A stretch of DNA of 64,000 bases. Origin: Hirschia sp. (GTDB taxonomy: Bacteria; Pseudomonadota; Alphaproteobacteria; Caulobacterales; Hyphomonadaceae). The position numbers and the translations under genes were made by a program. The stretch is from positions 168,897 through 232,896 of the forward strand of contig PAQI01000005.1 in NCBI GenBank assembly GCA_002709235.1, read 5' to 3'. Shown here piece by piece: positions 17,960 through 27,845 of this stretch. Position 1 is the first letter of the stretch. Each line of letters begins with the position of its first letter. The notes beneath the pieces were generated by a model that was given only the letters and a program-made list of their open reading frames with translations, searched no databases and was not told where the DNA came from.

Positions 17960-19003
17960 TCAGGCCGATTGAGTCACCCGGTGTTTTTCCAGCAGCAGTT
18001 CGACAATCCGGTCTGCCACACGGTCGATTTCGCGCAGGGGCTCGGTCTGATAGAGTTCGACATCACCGTCGAACCAGCGGGCAATGCCGCGTTTGAGGAA
18101 GCTGTCATGCAGGCGATCGAACTTGTCTGAACGGCCTTGCAATCGCAGGAGATAGATCGGTTTGGCGAACCATGCGGCCTCCGAAATCATGTTGGAGGAA
18201 TCCTCCGTCACCATCACGATATCGGCAAGGCTCAGATAGGCCAGATAGGGGTTGGGGCCATCGGTTGCTTCGTTCTCGAAGAAGCGTGCACCGAGCTTTT
18301 CTGCCATGCGACGAAACCGGATACGGGCGTGCTCAGGCGTGCGGCGTGACAGGGTGATCCACAGCTTGGCACCCTTTCCGGCCAGTGCCGTCAGTTCCTG
18401 TTCCAGCTCAGCAGCACGGCCAGGGGGCAATGAATGGGTCTTTGAGCCGCCACCGATGATCACAGCGATCTTGAGGCCCGGAGCATTGGCCAGGTCGCCG
18501 AAATCCAGCGCGGCCTGTTCAATGTCACCAGCTGCGAAATAGGCGGGTGAGCCTATGGTCGACAGGACATTTGGGCCGTCCAGCTGGTCATGTTCGGGCG
18601 GTATGACGAGATCGAAATTGTCCAGAGGAGCCTTGGGGTCCTGCGTCTGAACAACCAATGTCTTGCCCTTTGACCAGGATTTCACGCGCAGCGAATAGGG
18701 CACGGAGCGGCGACCTGATCCGATCCAGATATCGGGCCAGGGAGCCTTGAGCTGTGCACGTTCCTGCGCAGGCAGGGCACCCAGAGGATCTGGCCATGCC
18801 GTCGGAGGCAACCAGACCTGGGGCGCGCTGGGCGTCAGGCGTATCGGGTCCGGCCGATGGGCTTCGGACCGGATATGCGCGATAAGCGGCCAGCGGTTCA
18901 TGTCGCCAAGGGCGCGCGCAATCGCGAGCGCCTGACGTTCAATGCCTGCACGTCCGTCGGAGACAACCCAGATGGAAGGTCCGACGGTGCCTTGGCTGGC
19001 CAT
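17960..19003 (-). CDS. ELM1/DUF1022-family protein (mitochondrial-fission ELM1 homologue)
   Basis: A 347-aa cytoplasmic protein of the DUF1022 family, named after the plant mitochondrial fission factor ELM1 and found widely in alphaproteobacteria. Features seen: IWVVSDGRAGIERQALAIA at the N-terminus, WIGSGRRSVPYSL, QTQDPKAPLDNFDLVIPPEHD, a glycine-rich VIIGGGSKTHSLPP and a C-terminal MVTEDSSNMISEAAWFAKPIY, which resembles the nucleotide-sugar end of GT-B glycosyltransferases. The bacterial role is not known. It is followed by the CDF gene and preceded by greA, all on the minus strand, 32 bases from greA. Confidence 0.85.
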   Translation of the reverse strand: MASQGTVGPSIWVVSDGRAGIERQALAIARALGDMNRWPLIAHIRSEAHRPDPIRLTPSAPQVWLPPTAWPDPLGALPAQERAQLKAPWPDIWIGSGRRSVPYSLRVKSWSKGKTLVVQTQDPKAPLDNFDLVIPPEHDQLDGPNVLSTIGSPAYFAAGDIEQAALDFGDLANAPGLKIAVIIGGGSKTHSLPPGRAAELEQELTALAGKGAKLWITLSRRTPEHARIRFRRMAEKLGARFFENEATDGPNPYLAYLSLADIVMVTEDSSNMISEAAWFAKPIYLLRLQGRSDKFDRLHDSFLKRGIARWFDGDVELYQTEPLREIDRVADRIVELLLEKHRVTQSA

Positions 19004-19035
19004 GGTGCAGGTCCTTTCGCGTGATGGCGAAGCGG

Positions 19036-19509
19036 TTACTTGTAGGCGATATCCACGATCTCGTAGGACTTGGCACCACCAGGTGCAGCCACTTCAACAA
19101 CATCGCCTTCTTCCTTGCCGATCAGGGCGCGCGAAAGCGGTGAGGAAATCGAGATCTTGCCGACAGAGACATCAGCTTCATCGTCACCCACGATCTTGTA
19201 GGTGGCTTCTTCCTCGCTGTCTTCATCCATGACGGTCACGGTCGCACCAAACTTGACCGTGTCACCGATCAGGCGGGATGTGTCGATCACATCGGCACGA
19301 CCGATCTTGTCCTCAAGTTCCATGATGCGGCCTTCAATGAGGCTCTGGCGGTCCTTGGCTGCGTGATATTCCGCATTTTCGGACAGGTCACCATGTTCTC
19401 GCGCCTCGGCAATGGCCTGAATGACCAGAGGGCGTTCGACGGATTTCAAATTTTTCAGTTCAGCTTCGAGAGCCGCGTGGCCCTCAGCCGTCATAGGAAT
19501 GCGTTGCAT
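19036..19509 (-). CDS. greA: Transcription elongation factor GreA
   Basis: Rescues backtracked RNA polymerase by stimulating transcript cleavage. The 157-aa protein is full length: N-terminal coiled coil with the conserved start [19 protein letters not shown], an [18 protein letters not shown] segment carrying the acidic tip residues (Asp and Glu of the D-LSENAEY loop), and the FKBP-like C-terminal domain ending [18 protein letters not shown]. It is 44 bases downstream of carB on the same strand, a frequent alphaproteobacterial order, so they may be co-transcribed. Confidence 0.97.
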   Translation of the reverse strand: MQRIPMTAEGHAALEAELKNLKSVERPLVIQAIAEAREHGDLSENAEYHAAKDRQSLIEGRIMELEDKIGRADVIDTSRLIGDTVKFGATVTVMDEDSEEEATYKIVGDDEADVSVGKISISSPLSRALIGKEEGDVVEVAAPGGAKSYEIVDIAYK

Positions 19510-19553
19510 ACGAGTTTACCGTTATAGTTACAGGCTCAAGAAGCCAGCAAGCA

Positions 19554-22500
19554 TCAAGAGTAGGATTGGAGAGCGCCCGCATCAAGAGGGCGCGCTTTCA
19601 GAGCTTCAATTGCAAGTGTCGCAGCCCGCGCACCGGACATTGTGGTATAATAAGGCACATTCTTGACCAGTGCTGTTCTGCGGATTGATGCCGAATCACG
19701 CATGGATTGGGCACCTTCAGTGGTATTGAACACCAAATGGACATCGCCATCGGTGAGTTTGTCAACGATGTGCGGACGCCCTTCGAGAACTTTGTTGACG
19801 GTCTGGACGTCCAGTCCTGCATCGCGCAGGATTTGCGCGGTACCCAGAGTTGCAAGGATCGAGAAGCCCATATCGATGAGCAATCTGGCCGTGGGGATGA
19901 TTGCATCCTTGTCGCCGCTCTTGACCGAAATGAACGCTGTACCCGCAATTGGCAGCTCTACACCGGCGGCGATCTGGGCTTTCAGGAACGCGGCAGCGAA
20001 ACTGACATCAATGCCCATGACTTCACCGGTCGAGCGCATTTCGGGGCCGAGCACGGGGTCAACACCGGCAAAGCGCGCAAACGGGAAGACCGCTTCCTTG
20101 ACTGCGATGCGAGGTGGATTGATGGGGCCTTCACCGATGGAGAAGGGGGCCAGTTTCTCACCAATCATCAGCTTGGCCGCAATCGATGCGAAAGGACGGC
20201 ACACCGCCTTGGCAACGAATGGCACGGTCCGAGAGGCGCGTGGATTGGCTTCCAGCACGTAGATTTCACTGTCCTTGACCGCGAACTGCACATTCATCAG
20301 GCCGACAACATCCAGCGCCTTTGCCAGTGCGCGGGCCTGGCGGGTGAGTTCATCCTGCACGGACTGGGAGAGTGTGTAGGGCGGAATGGAACAAGCGCTG
20401 TCACCGGAGTGAACGCCAGCTTCCTCGATATGCTCCATGATTCCGGCGACATGCGTGTCTGTACCATCGCACAGCGCATCCACATCCACCTCAATGGCGT
20501 CTGACAGATAGCGGTCGACCAGCAGCGTGCCACCTTCGGCTGCTGACAGGGCTTCTTCACCGAAATTGGCGAGGTCATTTGCGTTGTGCGCGATCTCCAT
20601 GGCGCGGCCACCGAGCACGTTGGAGGGGCGAACCATGACCGGATAGCCAACACGCTCGGCAATTGCCACAGCATCAGCGATGGAGCGGGCAATTCCGGAC
20701 GGAGCCTGTTTGAGGCCGACCTTGTCGAGCAGGGCGGAAAAACGCTCACGGTCTTCGGCAAGGTCGATGGAATCGGGTGATGTGCCAAGGATCGGAACAT
20801 TCGCCTCGCCCAGGCCGGGGGCGAGCTTCAGCGGGGTCTGGCCACCAAACTGCACGATGACACCGGCGAAATCTCCAGTGGATTGTTCCACATGGCAGAT
20901 CTCCAGCACGTCTTCGAGGGTCAGCGGCTCGAAATAGAGACGGTCGGAGGTGTCATAGTCGGTCGAGACGGTTTCGGGGTTACAGTTGACCATGATCGAT
21001 TCAACGCCGAGATCCTCCATCGCGAAGGCGGCGTGACAACAGCAATAGTCAAACTCGATGCCCTGACCGATCCGGTTGGGGCCACCGCCGAGGATCATCG
21101 CCTTGCGGCGATCCGACGGCATGGCCTCACATTCAGGCGGCATGATCTCGCCATTGGCGTTCATGTAACCGGTTTCATAGGTAGAATAGAGATAAGGCGT
21201 CTTGGCTGCAAATTCTGCTGCACAGGTGTCGATGCGCTTATAGACCGGACGCACATTCAGACTGTGGCGGTGGGCGCGCACATCGGCCTCGCTCTTGCCG
21301 GTCAGCTGGCCCATGCGCTTGTCGGAGAAACCAAGGGACTTGATGGCGGTCATGTCGGCGGCGTTTTGTGGCAGGCCGTCGCGCTTGAGATTGCTCTCGA
21401 TCTCGATCAGTTCCTTGAACTGGCGCAGGAACCAGAGATCAACGCCTGAGGCTGTGGCGATGTCTTCCACGGAAAGGCCGTGACGCATGGCCTGTGCGAT
21501 GACCAGCAGGCGGTCTTCGGTCGGGTTGGCACAGGCGGCGCGCAGCACATTGCGGTCATCGCCCTGACCCAGATTCGGGATGTCGACTTCATTGAGGCCG
21601 CACAGTCCGGTTTCCAGTGAGCGCAGGGCCTTCTGAAAACTTTCCTGAAAGTTGCGGCCGATGGCCATGGCTTCACCGACCGATTTCATCGCGGTGGTCA
21701 GCTTCTTGTCGGCACCCTTGTATTTCTCGAAGGCGAAGCGTGGAATCTTGGTGACGACATAGTCGATTGTCGGTTCGAACGAGGCTGGGGTGACGCCGGT
21801 AATGTCATTGTCGATCTCATCCAGCGTGTAGCCGACCGCCAGCTTGGCGGCGACCTTGGCAATGGGAAATCCGGTCGCCTTGGAGGCCAGCGCGGAAGAG
21901 CGCGACACGCGGGGATTCATCTCGATGACGACGAGGCGGCCATCCGCGGGGTTCACGGCGAACTGGACATTGGAGCCGCCGGTTTCCACGCCGATCTCAC
22001 GCAACACCGCGATCGAGGCGTTGCGCATGACCTGGAATTCCTTGTCGGTCAGCGTCAGGGCCGGGGCGACGGTGATGGAGTCACCTGTGTGCACGCCCAT
22101 CGGGTCGATGTTCTCGATAGAACAGATGATGATGCAGTTATCCGCCTTGTCGCGGACAACCCCCATCTCGAATTCCTTCCAGCCGATCAGGCTCTCATCA
22201 ACAAGGATCTGCGCCATGGGTGAGGCGGCGATACCCGAGCGGCAGATCTCTTCATATTCTTCGCGATTATGGGCAACGCCGCCGCCGGTTCCGCCGAGGG
22301 TGAAGGCCGGACGAATGATGGCGGGCAGGCCGACATTGTCGATGGCCGCCATGGCGCGTTTGAGGCCTTCAATGCGGTCAAAGCCCGTGCGCTTGCCATT
22401 TTCATCCTTGATTTCCGGTGACGACACGATGGTCGCGCGCGGGTTTTCCAGGCCGATCTTGTCCATTGCCTTGCGGAACAGTTCACGGTCTTCGGCTTTT

Positions 22501-22871
22501 TCGATGGCTGCGGCCTTGGCACCGATCAGCTCGACATTGAATTTCTCCAGCACGCCTGATCTGTCGAGTTCCAGCGCGCAGTTCAGCGCTGTCTGTCCGC
22601 CCATGGTCGGCAGGACGGCATCGGGGCGTTCCTTTTCGATGATCTTCGCCACGAAGTCCGGCGTGATCGGTTCGATATAGGTGGCATCCGCCAGTTCCGG
22701 GTCGGTCATGATGGTGGCAGGGTTGGAATTGACCAGGATGACCCGGTAGCCTTCTTCCTTGAGCGCCTTGATGGCCTGAACGCCGGAATAGTCGAACTCG
22801 CAAGCCTGTCCGATCACAATGGGGCCAGCGCCAATCACCAGGATCGAGGAGATGTCGGTGCGTTTGGGCAT
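19554..22871 (-). CDS. carB: Carbamoyl-phosphate synthase large subunit
   Basis: Large chain of the enzyme making carbamoyl phosphate for arginine and pyrimidine synthesis. The 1105-aa product has two homologous ATP-grasp halves: the first opens [19 protein letters not shown] near residue 13, with FTLGGTGGG; the second opens [19 protein letters not shown] near 590, with [16 protein letters not shown]. The C-terminal MGS-like allosteric domain (about 970-1105) ends [13 protein letters not shown]. Slightly longer than the usual 1070-1090. carA is not next to it in this window. Upstream lies a short gap and a divergent gene at 23148. Confidence 0.98.
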   Translation of the reverse strand: MPKRTDISSILVIGAGPIVIGQACEFDYSGVQAIKALKEEGYRVILVNSNPATIMTDPELADATYIEPITPDFVAKIIEKERPDAVLPTMGGQTALNCALELDRSGVLEKFNVELIGAKAAAIEKAEDRELFRKAMDKIGLENPRATIVSSPEIKDENGKRTGFDRIEGLKRAMAAIDNVGLPAIIRPAFTLGGTGGGVAHNREEYEEICRSGIAASPMAQILVDESLIGWKEFEMGVVRDKADNCIIICSIENIDPMGVHTGDSITVAPALTLTDKEFQVMRNASIAVLREIGVETGGSNVQFAVNPADGRLVVIEMNPRVSRSSALASKATGFPIAKVAAKLAVGYTLDEIDNDITGVTPASFEPTIDYVVTKIPRFAFEKYKGADKKLTTAMKSVGEAMAIGRNFQESFQKALRSLETGLCGLNEVDIPNLGQGDDRNVLRAACANPTEDRLLVIAQAMRHGLSVEDIATASGVDLWFLRQFKELIEIESNLKRDGLPQNAADMTAIKSLGFSDKRMGQLTGKSEADVRAHRHSLNVRPVYKRIDTCAAEFAAKTPYLYSTYETGYMNANGEIMPPECEAMPSDRRKAMILGGGPNRIGQGIEFDYCCCHAAFAMEDLGVESIMVNCNPETVSTDYDTSDRLYFEPLTLEDVLEICHVEQSTGDFAGVIVQFGGQTPLKLAPGLGEANVPILGTSPDSIDLAEDRERFSALLDKVGLKQAPSGIARSIADAVAIAERVGYPVMVRPSNVLGGRAMEIAHNANDLANFGEEALSAAEGGTLLVDRYLSDAIEVDVDALCDGTDTHVAGIMEHIEEAGVHSGDSACSIPPYTLSQSVQDELTRQARALAKALDVVGLMNVQFAVKDSEIYVLEANPRASRTVPFVAKAVCRPFASIAAKLMIGEKLAPFSIGEGPINPPRIAVKEAVFPFARFAGVDPVLGPEMRSTGEVMGIDVSFAAAFLKAQIAAGVELPIAGTAFISVKSGDKDAIIPTARLLIDMGFSILATLGTAQILRDAGLDVQTVNKVLEGRPHIVDKLTDGDVHLVFNTTEGAQSMRDSASIRRTALVKNVPYYTTMSGARAATLAIEALKARPLDAGALQSYS

Positions 22872-23147
22872 GGTGGCGGTCCTGTATGTCTTGCGCGCCG
22901 GAAAGGCCGCAGCGAACTGCAGCGGCGCGACAGCGTCTATAGTCTTAAGGGCAAATTGCTGGGCTGTTTAACGATTGAACCCGGCTCCTGCAAGTGTCGA
23001 TGTGGCGTTTAGCTTATCACTGCCTGCGTGCAAGTTGAGGTTGGATCTGGTTAAATCAAGTGATTCATGGATAATGTGACGCTTCGAATCCCAGAATGCG
23101 ATAAGGTTGCTGAAATGATGTTCAGTGCGGATCGGAGATCGGAACAA

Positions 23148-23825
23148 GTGGTCACTTATCTCCGGATCAGGAAGCGGGTTTGGGCTTTCGGTGCGCTCAC
23201 CGGCCTCGCTATCGCGTTGACAGCGTGTGCGACTGCGCCTCCTCCAGCGCCGCCACCGGAGCCAACTCCACCTCCACCACCGCCGGTCGAGACCGTGGCA
23301 CCTGAGCCTGAGCCGGTTTATGAAACCTGGATGGGACCGCGACCAAAGGCAGCGCCGACTCTTGCTGTGGGAGCCGATGAATTGCCACCGCCCGTCAATG
23401 AGCAGGGGGAGGTGCTGGAGCAGGCTGAGCTGGATCTCAATCATCCACGCGCAATGGAAACGCTGCATTCGGGACTAATGGCGCGGCGTGGGTTGTCGGC
23501 ACCAGTCTGGTCGGAGACGCTGGCGGGGCAGGCCCAGTCCATGGCGACCCAGTTCAAGTTGGCCCAGGGGCCTTATTCCTATTGTGAGCGCAGTTACAGC
23601 GTAAATTATTCAGCCAGGGGAGAAGCGGTTCATATTTCCGCACCGCGCTACACTACGAGCGGGCTGAAAACGCAGGACGGCGTTTCGGCACGTGATGTGG
23701 TGCTGGAATGGGCGGCGGAGAATGTTGGCGCTTTCGACCCTCAGAACCGGCGGATGGTGCAAATGGGATGTGCGCGTGCGGTATGCCCCACAAACACAGA
23801 AATATGGGTCTGCACATTCGATTGA
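23148..23825 (+). CDS. Proline-rich lipoprotein with degenerate CAP/SCP-like domain
   Basis: A 225-aa predicted lipoprotein: short basic start (RIRKR), hydrophobic stretch to ALTACA, a Pro/Glu-rich spacer with PPPPPP runs that could cross the cell wall, and a C-terminal domain resembling the CAP/PR-1 fold: HPRAMETLHSGLMARRGL, then WSETLAGQAQSMA, GEAVHI, VVLEWAAENVGAF and a terminal MVQMGCARAVC...WVCTFD with paired cysteines. The usual CAP histidines of the active cleft are not seen, so it is likely not a metal-dependent enzyme. GTG at 23148 is preferred: GGAG lies upstream and a proper lipoprotein signal follows. ATGs at 23067 or 23115 would add an odd leader. Confidence 0.65.
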   Translation: MVTYLRIRKRVWAFGALTGLAIALTACATAPPPAPPPEPTPPPPPPVETVAPEPEPVYETWMGPRPKAAPTLAVGADELPPPVNEQGEVLEQAELDLNHPRAMETLHSGLMARRGLSAPVWSETLAGQAQSMATQFKLAQGPYSYCERSYSVNYSARGEAVHISAPRYTTSGLKTQDGVSARDVVLEWAAENVGAFDPQNRRMVQMGCARAVCPTNTEIWVCTFD

Positions 23826-23930
23826 ATTATGCAGTGAAATCCCGGTTTTCAATCAGTCGGGAAAGCAGGTGTTAATCGGCTCTTGATAGAACGAATTCGG
23901 GTGTGGTGAGTAAGCTACGGGGCTCGGGTC

Positions 23931-24473
23931 GTGTCTAGAATGAATTTGAGTGCGGTTGATGTTCTGATCTATGGGAACAACCGCAATCTTGTGACTCTTC
24001 AGAAAACCGCGCTGGCGGCTTTCAACTTCAAGAAAATACATTGGAGTCCGACCTTCACCGACATGCGTGAAAGCATGACCCTGGCGTTTCGTGACATCAT
24101 CATCATCAATGACCATGCCGATCTGGATATGGAAGCGATGCTGACAATGCTGCGCACGGAAAAGTCCATCGCCAACCCGTTTGCCGTGGTGATTCTGGTG
24201 ACGCCCAATTCCTCACGCAAATATATCCAGAATGCCCTGCGTATCGGTGCTGACGGCGTGATGGGGCTGCCATTTTCCGCAACGGATATGTGGAAGCAGC
24301 TCTCATTCTTCATCAATCACCAGCGCACATTCCTGCGCACGGGCTCCTATTTCGGCCCCGATCGTCGGCGGATCAAGGGGATCAGCTATGATGGCGACGA
24401 GCGCCGCGATGCTGATGAGATCGACGAAGATGACCGAGTGGCAGATCGTTCACGCCTGGCGGCAGCGAGCTAG
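23931..24473 (+). CDS. Degenerate receiver-domain (CheY-like) protein
   Basis: A 180-aa protein whose first 125 residues match a response-regulator receiver fold (alternating strands and helices: VDVLIYGNNRN, FRDIIIINDHAD, AVVILVTPNSSR, ALRIGADGVMGLPFS). The phosphoacceptor region and the invariant Lys of KPF are altered (LPF replaces KPF), so phosphorylation in the standard manner is doubtful. The tail carries the FGPDRRR motif found in many alphaproteobacterial regulators, then an acidic stretch. GTG at 23931 or ATG at 23940 may be the start. It stands alone between the CAP-like lipoprotein and a convergent MBL gene. Role unknown. Confidence 0.72.
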   Translation: MSRMNLSAVDVLIYGNNRNLVTLQKTALAAFNFKKIHWSPTFTDMRESMTLAFRDIIIINDHADLDMEAMLTMLRTEKSIANPFAVVILVTPNSSRKYIQNALRIGADGVMGLPFSATDMWKQLSFFINHQRTFLRTGSYFGPDRRRIKGISYDGDERRDADEIDEDDRVADRSRLAAAS

Positions 24474-24489
24474 GAGCGCGTCCTGTGTG

Positions 24490-25179
24490 TCACGCCCTGT
24501 TCATGGCGCTATCGGACACATAGGGGTTCATCTTGCGCTCCTGGCCGAAGGACGACATGTTTCCATGGCCGGGCACAAAGCGCATGTCCTCACCCAATGG
24601 CCATAGCTTCTGCGTGATCGAATCAAGCAGGGTCTGGTGATCACCGCGCGGAAAATCCGTGCGGCCGATCGAGCCCTGGAAGATCACGTCGCCGACAAAG
24701 GCGATTTTCGCATCCTGATGGTAGATCACGACATGGCCGGGTGTATGGCCGGGCGTGTGCACGACATCGAATGTGATCTCACCCAGTTTCAGCTGGTCGC
24801 CATCATCAAGATAGCGGTCTGAACGCGTATTGCGGCCTCCAGGGAAGCCATATTTGGCACCCTGCGCCTCGATGTCATCGAGCAGCCACTGGTCTTCCTT
24901 GTGGGGGCCTTCGATCGGCACATCGTATTTTTCCTTGAGGGTCTGGGCGGCACCGGCATGGTCCAGATGGCCGTGGGTCAGCCAGATGCGGTCCAGTGTC
25001 AGGTTGAAATGCTCCAGCGCCGCGATCAGCTGGTCGGAATCGCCGCCCGGATCGACAAAGGCGGCCTTGTTGGTCGTGGTTTCCCAGATCAGTGAGCAGT
25101 TCTGCTGGAAAGGGGTGACCGGAATGATCTGGATCTGCATCAATGCGGCCTGGCCGGCATTGGAATTTTCCTGTGTCAT
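24490..25179 (-). CDS. MBL-fold metallo-hydrolase, YcbL/glyoxalase II-like
   Basis: A 229-aa cytoplasmic metallo-beta-lactamase-fold hydrolase. The binuclear zinc motif is THGHLDHAG, with later ligands in HTPGHTPGHVV, VGDVIFQGSIGRTDFPRGD and the terminal VPGHGNMSSFGQE. Together these fit the YcbL/type II glyoxalase group, which hydrolyses glutathione or other thioesters. ATG at 25179 follows an AGAGG site by 8 bases; a later ATG at residue 14 is possible. The closest gene upstream is a divergent M48 peptidase. Precise substrate unknown. Confidence 0.9.
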   Translation of the reverse strand: MTQENSNAGQAALMQIQIIPVTPFQQNCSLIWETTTNKAAFVDPGGDSDQLIAALEHFNLTLDRIWLTHGHLDHAGAAQTLKEKYDVPIEGPHKEDQWLLDDIEAQGAKYGFPGGRNTRSDRYLDDGDQLKLGEITFDVVHTPGHTPGHVVIYHQDAKIAFVGDVIFQGSIGRTDFPRGDHQTLLDSITQKLWPLGEDMRFVPGHGNMSSFGQERKMNPYVSDSAMNRA

Positions 25180-25326
25180 TCAACTGACCTCTTCTGCTGT
25201 GGTGAGGGGATGGCCCGGGCGGATGTGAGTTTTTGACCTGTTCATGTCGTCCAGACTGTCCCATAAAGACGCCCACAGGCAAGGTGGTCAACAAAGGCCA
25301 TCGCTACAAGGGGGTAGAATATCATC

Positions 25327-26289
25327 ATGCGTATCCCGGCATATTCACGTCGTCGCTCTTCTGGCCGCGGCCTTCTTGGCATGTTGCAGGGGCGTTTGCC
25401 CATCATCCTGCTGGTGATCGGTGGATTGGCCTTCTACTGGTTTTCCAACCAGAAGGAAGGATTATCCGGCCGCAAGCAGATGATCACGATGGGTGTGGAG
25501 CAGGAAGTCGCGCTTGGTGATCAGTCCTATATGCAGATCCTGTCTTCCGAGCCTGTGCTGTGCGGCGGCAATGCCACTTCATGCGGTACGGATGAGCGCC
25601 AGGTTGTCGAGGTGATCGAGACCGTCGGCGAACGTATTGCCCGTGCTGCAATCGAATGGGAAGCTGAAGGTGCGCCGGTGCTGGGATTGGGCAAGACCAG
25701 GGGTGAGATACCCAAATGGGGCACGCTTGCAGACAAGTTTGACTGGGAATTCAAGGTCATTGCATCCGATACGCCCAATGCCTTCTGCCTGCCGGGTGGA
25801 AAGGTGGCCTTCTATACCGGCATTCTGGAAACAGCGGCCAATGTAGACGGTGTGGCCGTGATCATGGGCCATGAGATCGGCCATGCGCTGGCGCGTCATG
25901 GTGCCGAGCGGATGAGCCAGCAGAAAATCATGCAGTTTGGCCAGATGGCAGTTGGGGCCACGGTGGGTGATATGGGGGCAGGTGCACAGCGCGCCGTGAT
26001 GGGCGCATTCGGTGCGGGCGCGCAGATGGGCGTGTTGCTGCCATTTTCGCGGGCACATGAGAGCGAAGCCGACATGGTGGGGCTGGAACTTCTGACGCGC
26101 GCCTGTTTCGACCCGCGTGAAGCGCCGCTGCTATGGGAACGTATGGCAGAACTGGGCGGTGGCCAGCGGCAGGCGGAAATCACTTCGACTCACCCCGACC
26201 CGGTCAGGCGTGCGGAGGCTTTTCGCAGGGAAATGCCGAAATATCTGGCACTCTATGAACAGAAATGTGGTGCATTGCCGCCACGTTGA
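25327..26289 (+). CDS. M48-family membrane-anchored metallopeptidase
   Basis: A 320-aa Oma1/LoiP-type zinc protease, likely facing the periplasm. One membrane anchor (PIILLVIGGLAFYWFS, residues about 25-40) precedes the peptidase domain. The zinc site is VIMGHEIGHALARHGAE near residue 183, with the third ligand in ESEADMVGLELL. Two cysteines in LCGGNATSCGTDE and later ones in FDP and QKCGAL regions could form disulfides, matching an exported domain. Family members degrade misfolded membrane or outer-membrane proteins. It is preceded by a long run with no clear ribosome site, so the start is less sure than the family. Confidence 0.9.
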   Translation: MRIPAYSRRRSSGRGLLGMLQGRLPIILLVIGGLAFYWFSNQKEGLSGRKQMITMGVEQEVALGDQSYMQILSSEPVLCGGNATSCGTDERQVVEVIETVGERIARAAIEWEAEGAPVLGLGKTRGEIPKWGTLADKFDWEFKVIASDTPNAFCLPGGKVAFYTGILETAANVDGVAVIMGHEIGHALARHGAERMSQQKIMQFGQMAVGATVGDMGAGAQRAVMGAFGAGAQMGVLLPFSRAHESEADMVGLELLTRACFDPREAPLLWERMAELGGGQRQAEITSTHPDPVRRAEAFRREMPKYLALYEQKCGALPPR

Positions 26290-26445
26290 TATCTGAAATC
26301 AACAGATCCACTGTGTGACAGGGTTGAGTTTCAATCGCAGTGGATCGACACTATATTGATTGATCCGGCACATGGACCGGGCATTGCTCATCAATTGTCG
26401 TTGTAAAAAATCACCGGCAGAGTGTCTTATAAATCAAGAGGAAAC

Positions 26446-27315
26446 ATGGGAAACTGGGATCCTCAATCAGCATCTGGCACATCATCCGACGACATGCGCG
26501 CGGCGGTGGATACTCACCTTGCCAGCCATATCGGCGATCATGAAACGGCCTTTTGCGACGAAGAGGGCTGGGCCGGTCACTCACGCGAGGACGGTCCGCC
26601 AATAGACGTGCTTGTCGTGCCGCCTGAAGGAGAGCGCCTGTTCGCCTATGTGGCAACATTCGGATGTGCGTTCCGGCCGTTGCCCAGTGAAGCCTATCAT
26701 GATGAAGGCGTTGAACGCCGCGTGGAATTCGTGCTGGCGGCTCAGCAGGTCGGCAAGGAAGATCCGGATCTGCATTCGCTGAACCTGGCGGCCAATACAG
26801 TCCGTCAGTTTGCCAAGCTGGTGCATCTCAATGGTGTGACTGTCGAGCCGGGTGAAACGGTCGCGTTTTCCGATGATCCCAAGCCGGTTTATGATGATGC
26901 CGATTTCTGTGCTTTTGCATTCATCCCGCCAAGATTGCCGGGGCCGGGGTTTGAGTGGCTGATGCCTTCCAACACCGCTCTTGGAGAGCCGGTGCGCTAT
27001 ATCGCGCCTATTCCGATCCACAAGGCGGAGCTGGAATATGGCGTCGAGCTTGGCGGAGAGGCATTGGTGAAGCTGCTGATGGATGCTGGCGCGACAGAGA
27101 TGATTGATCTCAAGCGTCCCTGCGCGGTCTCAGCCCGGCCAGACTTGCAGATGGCGCTTGAATCCAAACAGGCCGAGCTTGCCGAGAAGGACAAGTCCGG
27201 CAAGCCGGAAGCCGAGCTGGAAGAGTTCACAGCGGTCGGCAAGGCGGCACTCGTATCGGGTAACGAGAAACGCGGCTTGTTCAGCTGGATTTTGTCCCTT
27301 GTCGGCATCCGCTGA
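26446..27315 (+). CDS. Suppressor-of-fused (SUFU)-domain protein
   Basis: A 289-aa soluble protein. From about residue 25 to 225 it resembles the bacterial SUFU domain: IDVLVVPPEGERLFAYVATF (strand-rich, aromatic), RRVEFVLAAQQ, FIPPRLPGPGFEWLM and IPIHKAELEYGVELGGEALVKLL with the final helix plus DLKRPCAV. The last 50 residues are charged helix ending in a hydrophobic tail LFSWILSLVGIR. In bacteria such domains are often immunity-like or regulatory, with roles unproved. The ATG at 26446 sits right after AGAGGAAAC, while an in-frame GTG at 26422 has no site. Followed after 36 bases by a flavodoxin gene, perhaps co-transcribed. Confidence 0.75.
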   Translation: MGNWDPQSASGTSSDDMRAAVDTHLASHIGDHETAFCDEEGWAGHSREDGPPIDVLVVPPEGERLFAYVATFGCAFRPLPSEAYHDEGVERRVEFVLAAQQVGKEDPDLHSLNLAANTVRQFAKLVHLNGVTVEPGETVAFSDDPKPVYDDADFCAFAFIPPRLPGPGFEWLMPSNTALGEPVRYIAPIPIHKAELEYGVELGGEALVKLLMDAGATEMIDLKRPCAVSARPDLQMALESKQAELAEKDKSGKPEAELEEFTAVGKAALVSGNEKRGLFSWILSLVGIR

Positions 27316-27351
27316 AGGACGGGCATTATCTGATCGACAGGAGACTGCTCC

Positions 27352-27837
27352 ATGGCGAGGCTGTTGATCGTCTATCATTCACGCACGGGCTGTAGCGAAC
27401 AGATGGCGCAAGCTGCCGAACAGGCTGCGCGTGAGGAAATCGAGACAGTGTTGAAGCGGGCGAAAGATGCCGGGCCGGAGGATCTGCTGGCGGCGGACGG
27501 CTATATCTTTGCTGCGCCGGAAAACCTGGCTGCAATCTCTGGCGAGATGAAGGATTTTTATGACCGCTGCTATTATCCGGTCCTCGGCAAGCTGGAAGGG
27601 CGGGCCTATGCCCAGATGATCTGCGCGGGATCGGATGGTGAGAACGCAGCGCGTCAGACGGCACGCATTGCGACGGGCTGGCGATTGAAGGACGTGCAGC
27701 CGCCGCTGATCATCTGTACTCATGCCCAGACGCCTGAAGCGATATTGGCCCCCAAGACGCTTGGTGAGGCTGAGCTGGAAAAATGCAGGGAGTTGGGGGC
27801 AGCGATGGGGGCAGGGCTGGCCATGGGGGCGTTTTAG
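27352..27837 (+). CDS. Flavodoxin-family protein
   Basis: A 161-aa FMN-binding protein. The phosphate-binding loop YHSRTGCSEQMAQAAEQAA at residues 8-26 is characteristic, followed by DGYIFAAPENLAAISGEMKDFYDRCYYPV, the loop that cradles the flavin (given here in two halves: the first ends AAPENLAA, the second is GEMKDFYDRC). It ends with a short helical tail rich in Gly, Ala and Met. Flavodoxin family proteins transfer electrons or reduce quinones; the partner is not visible. It is 36 bases downstream of the SUFU gene. Confidence 0.82.
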   Translation: MARLLIVYHSRTGCSEQMAQAAEQAAREEIETVLKRAKDAGPEDLLAADGYIFAAPENLAAISGEMKDFYDRCYYPVLGKLEGRAYAQMICAGSDGENAARQTARIATGWRLKDVQPPLIICTHAQTPEAILAPKTLGEAELEKCRELGAAMGAGLAMGAF

Positions 27838-27845
27838 GGGGCGCG

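Noticed and set aside
21844..22680. Open frame of 278 codons antisense to carB
   Set aside because: Low-complexity Ser/Arg/Pro product without family features; shadow of carB.
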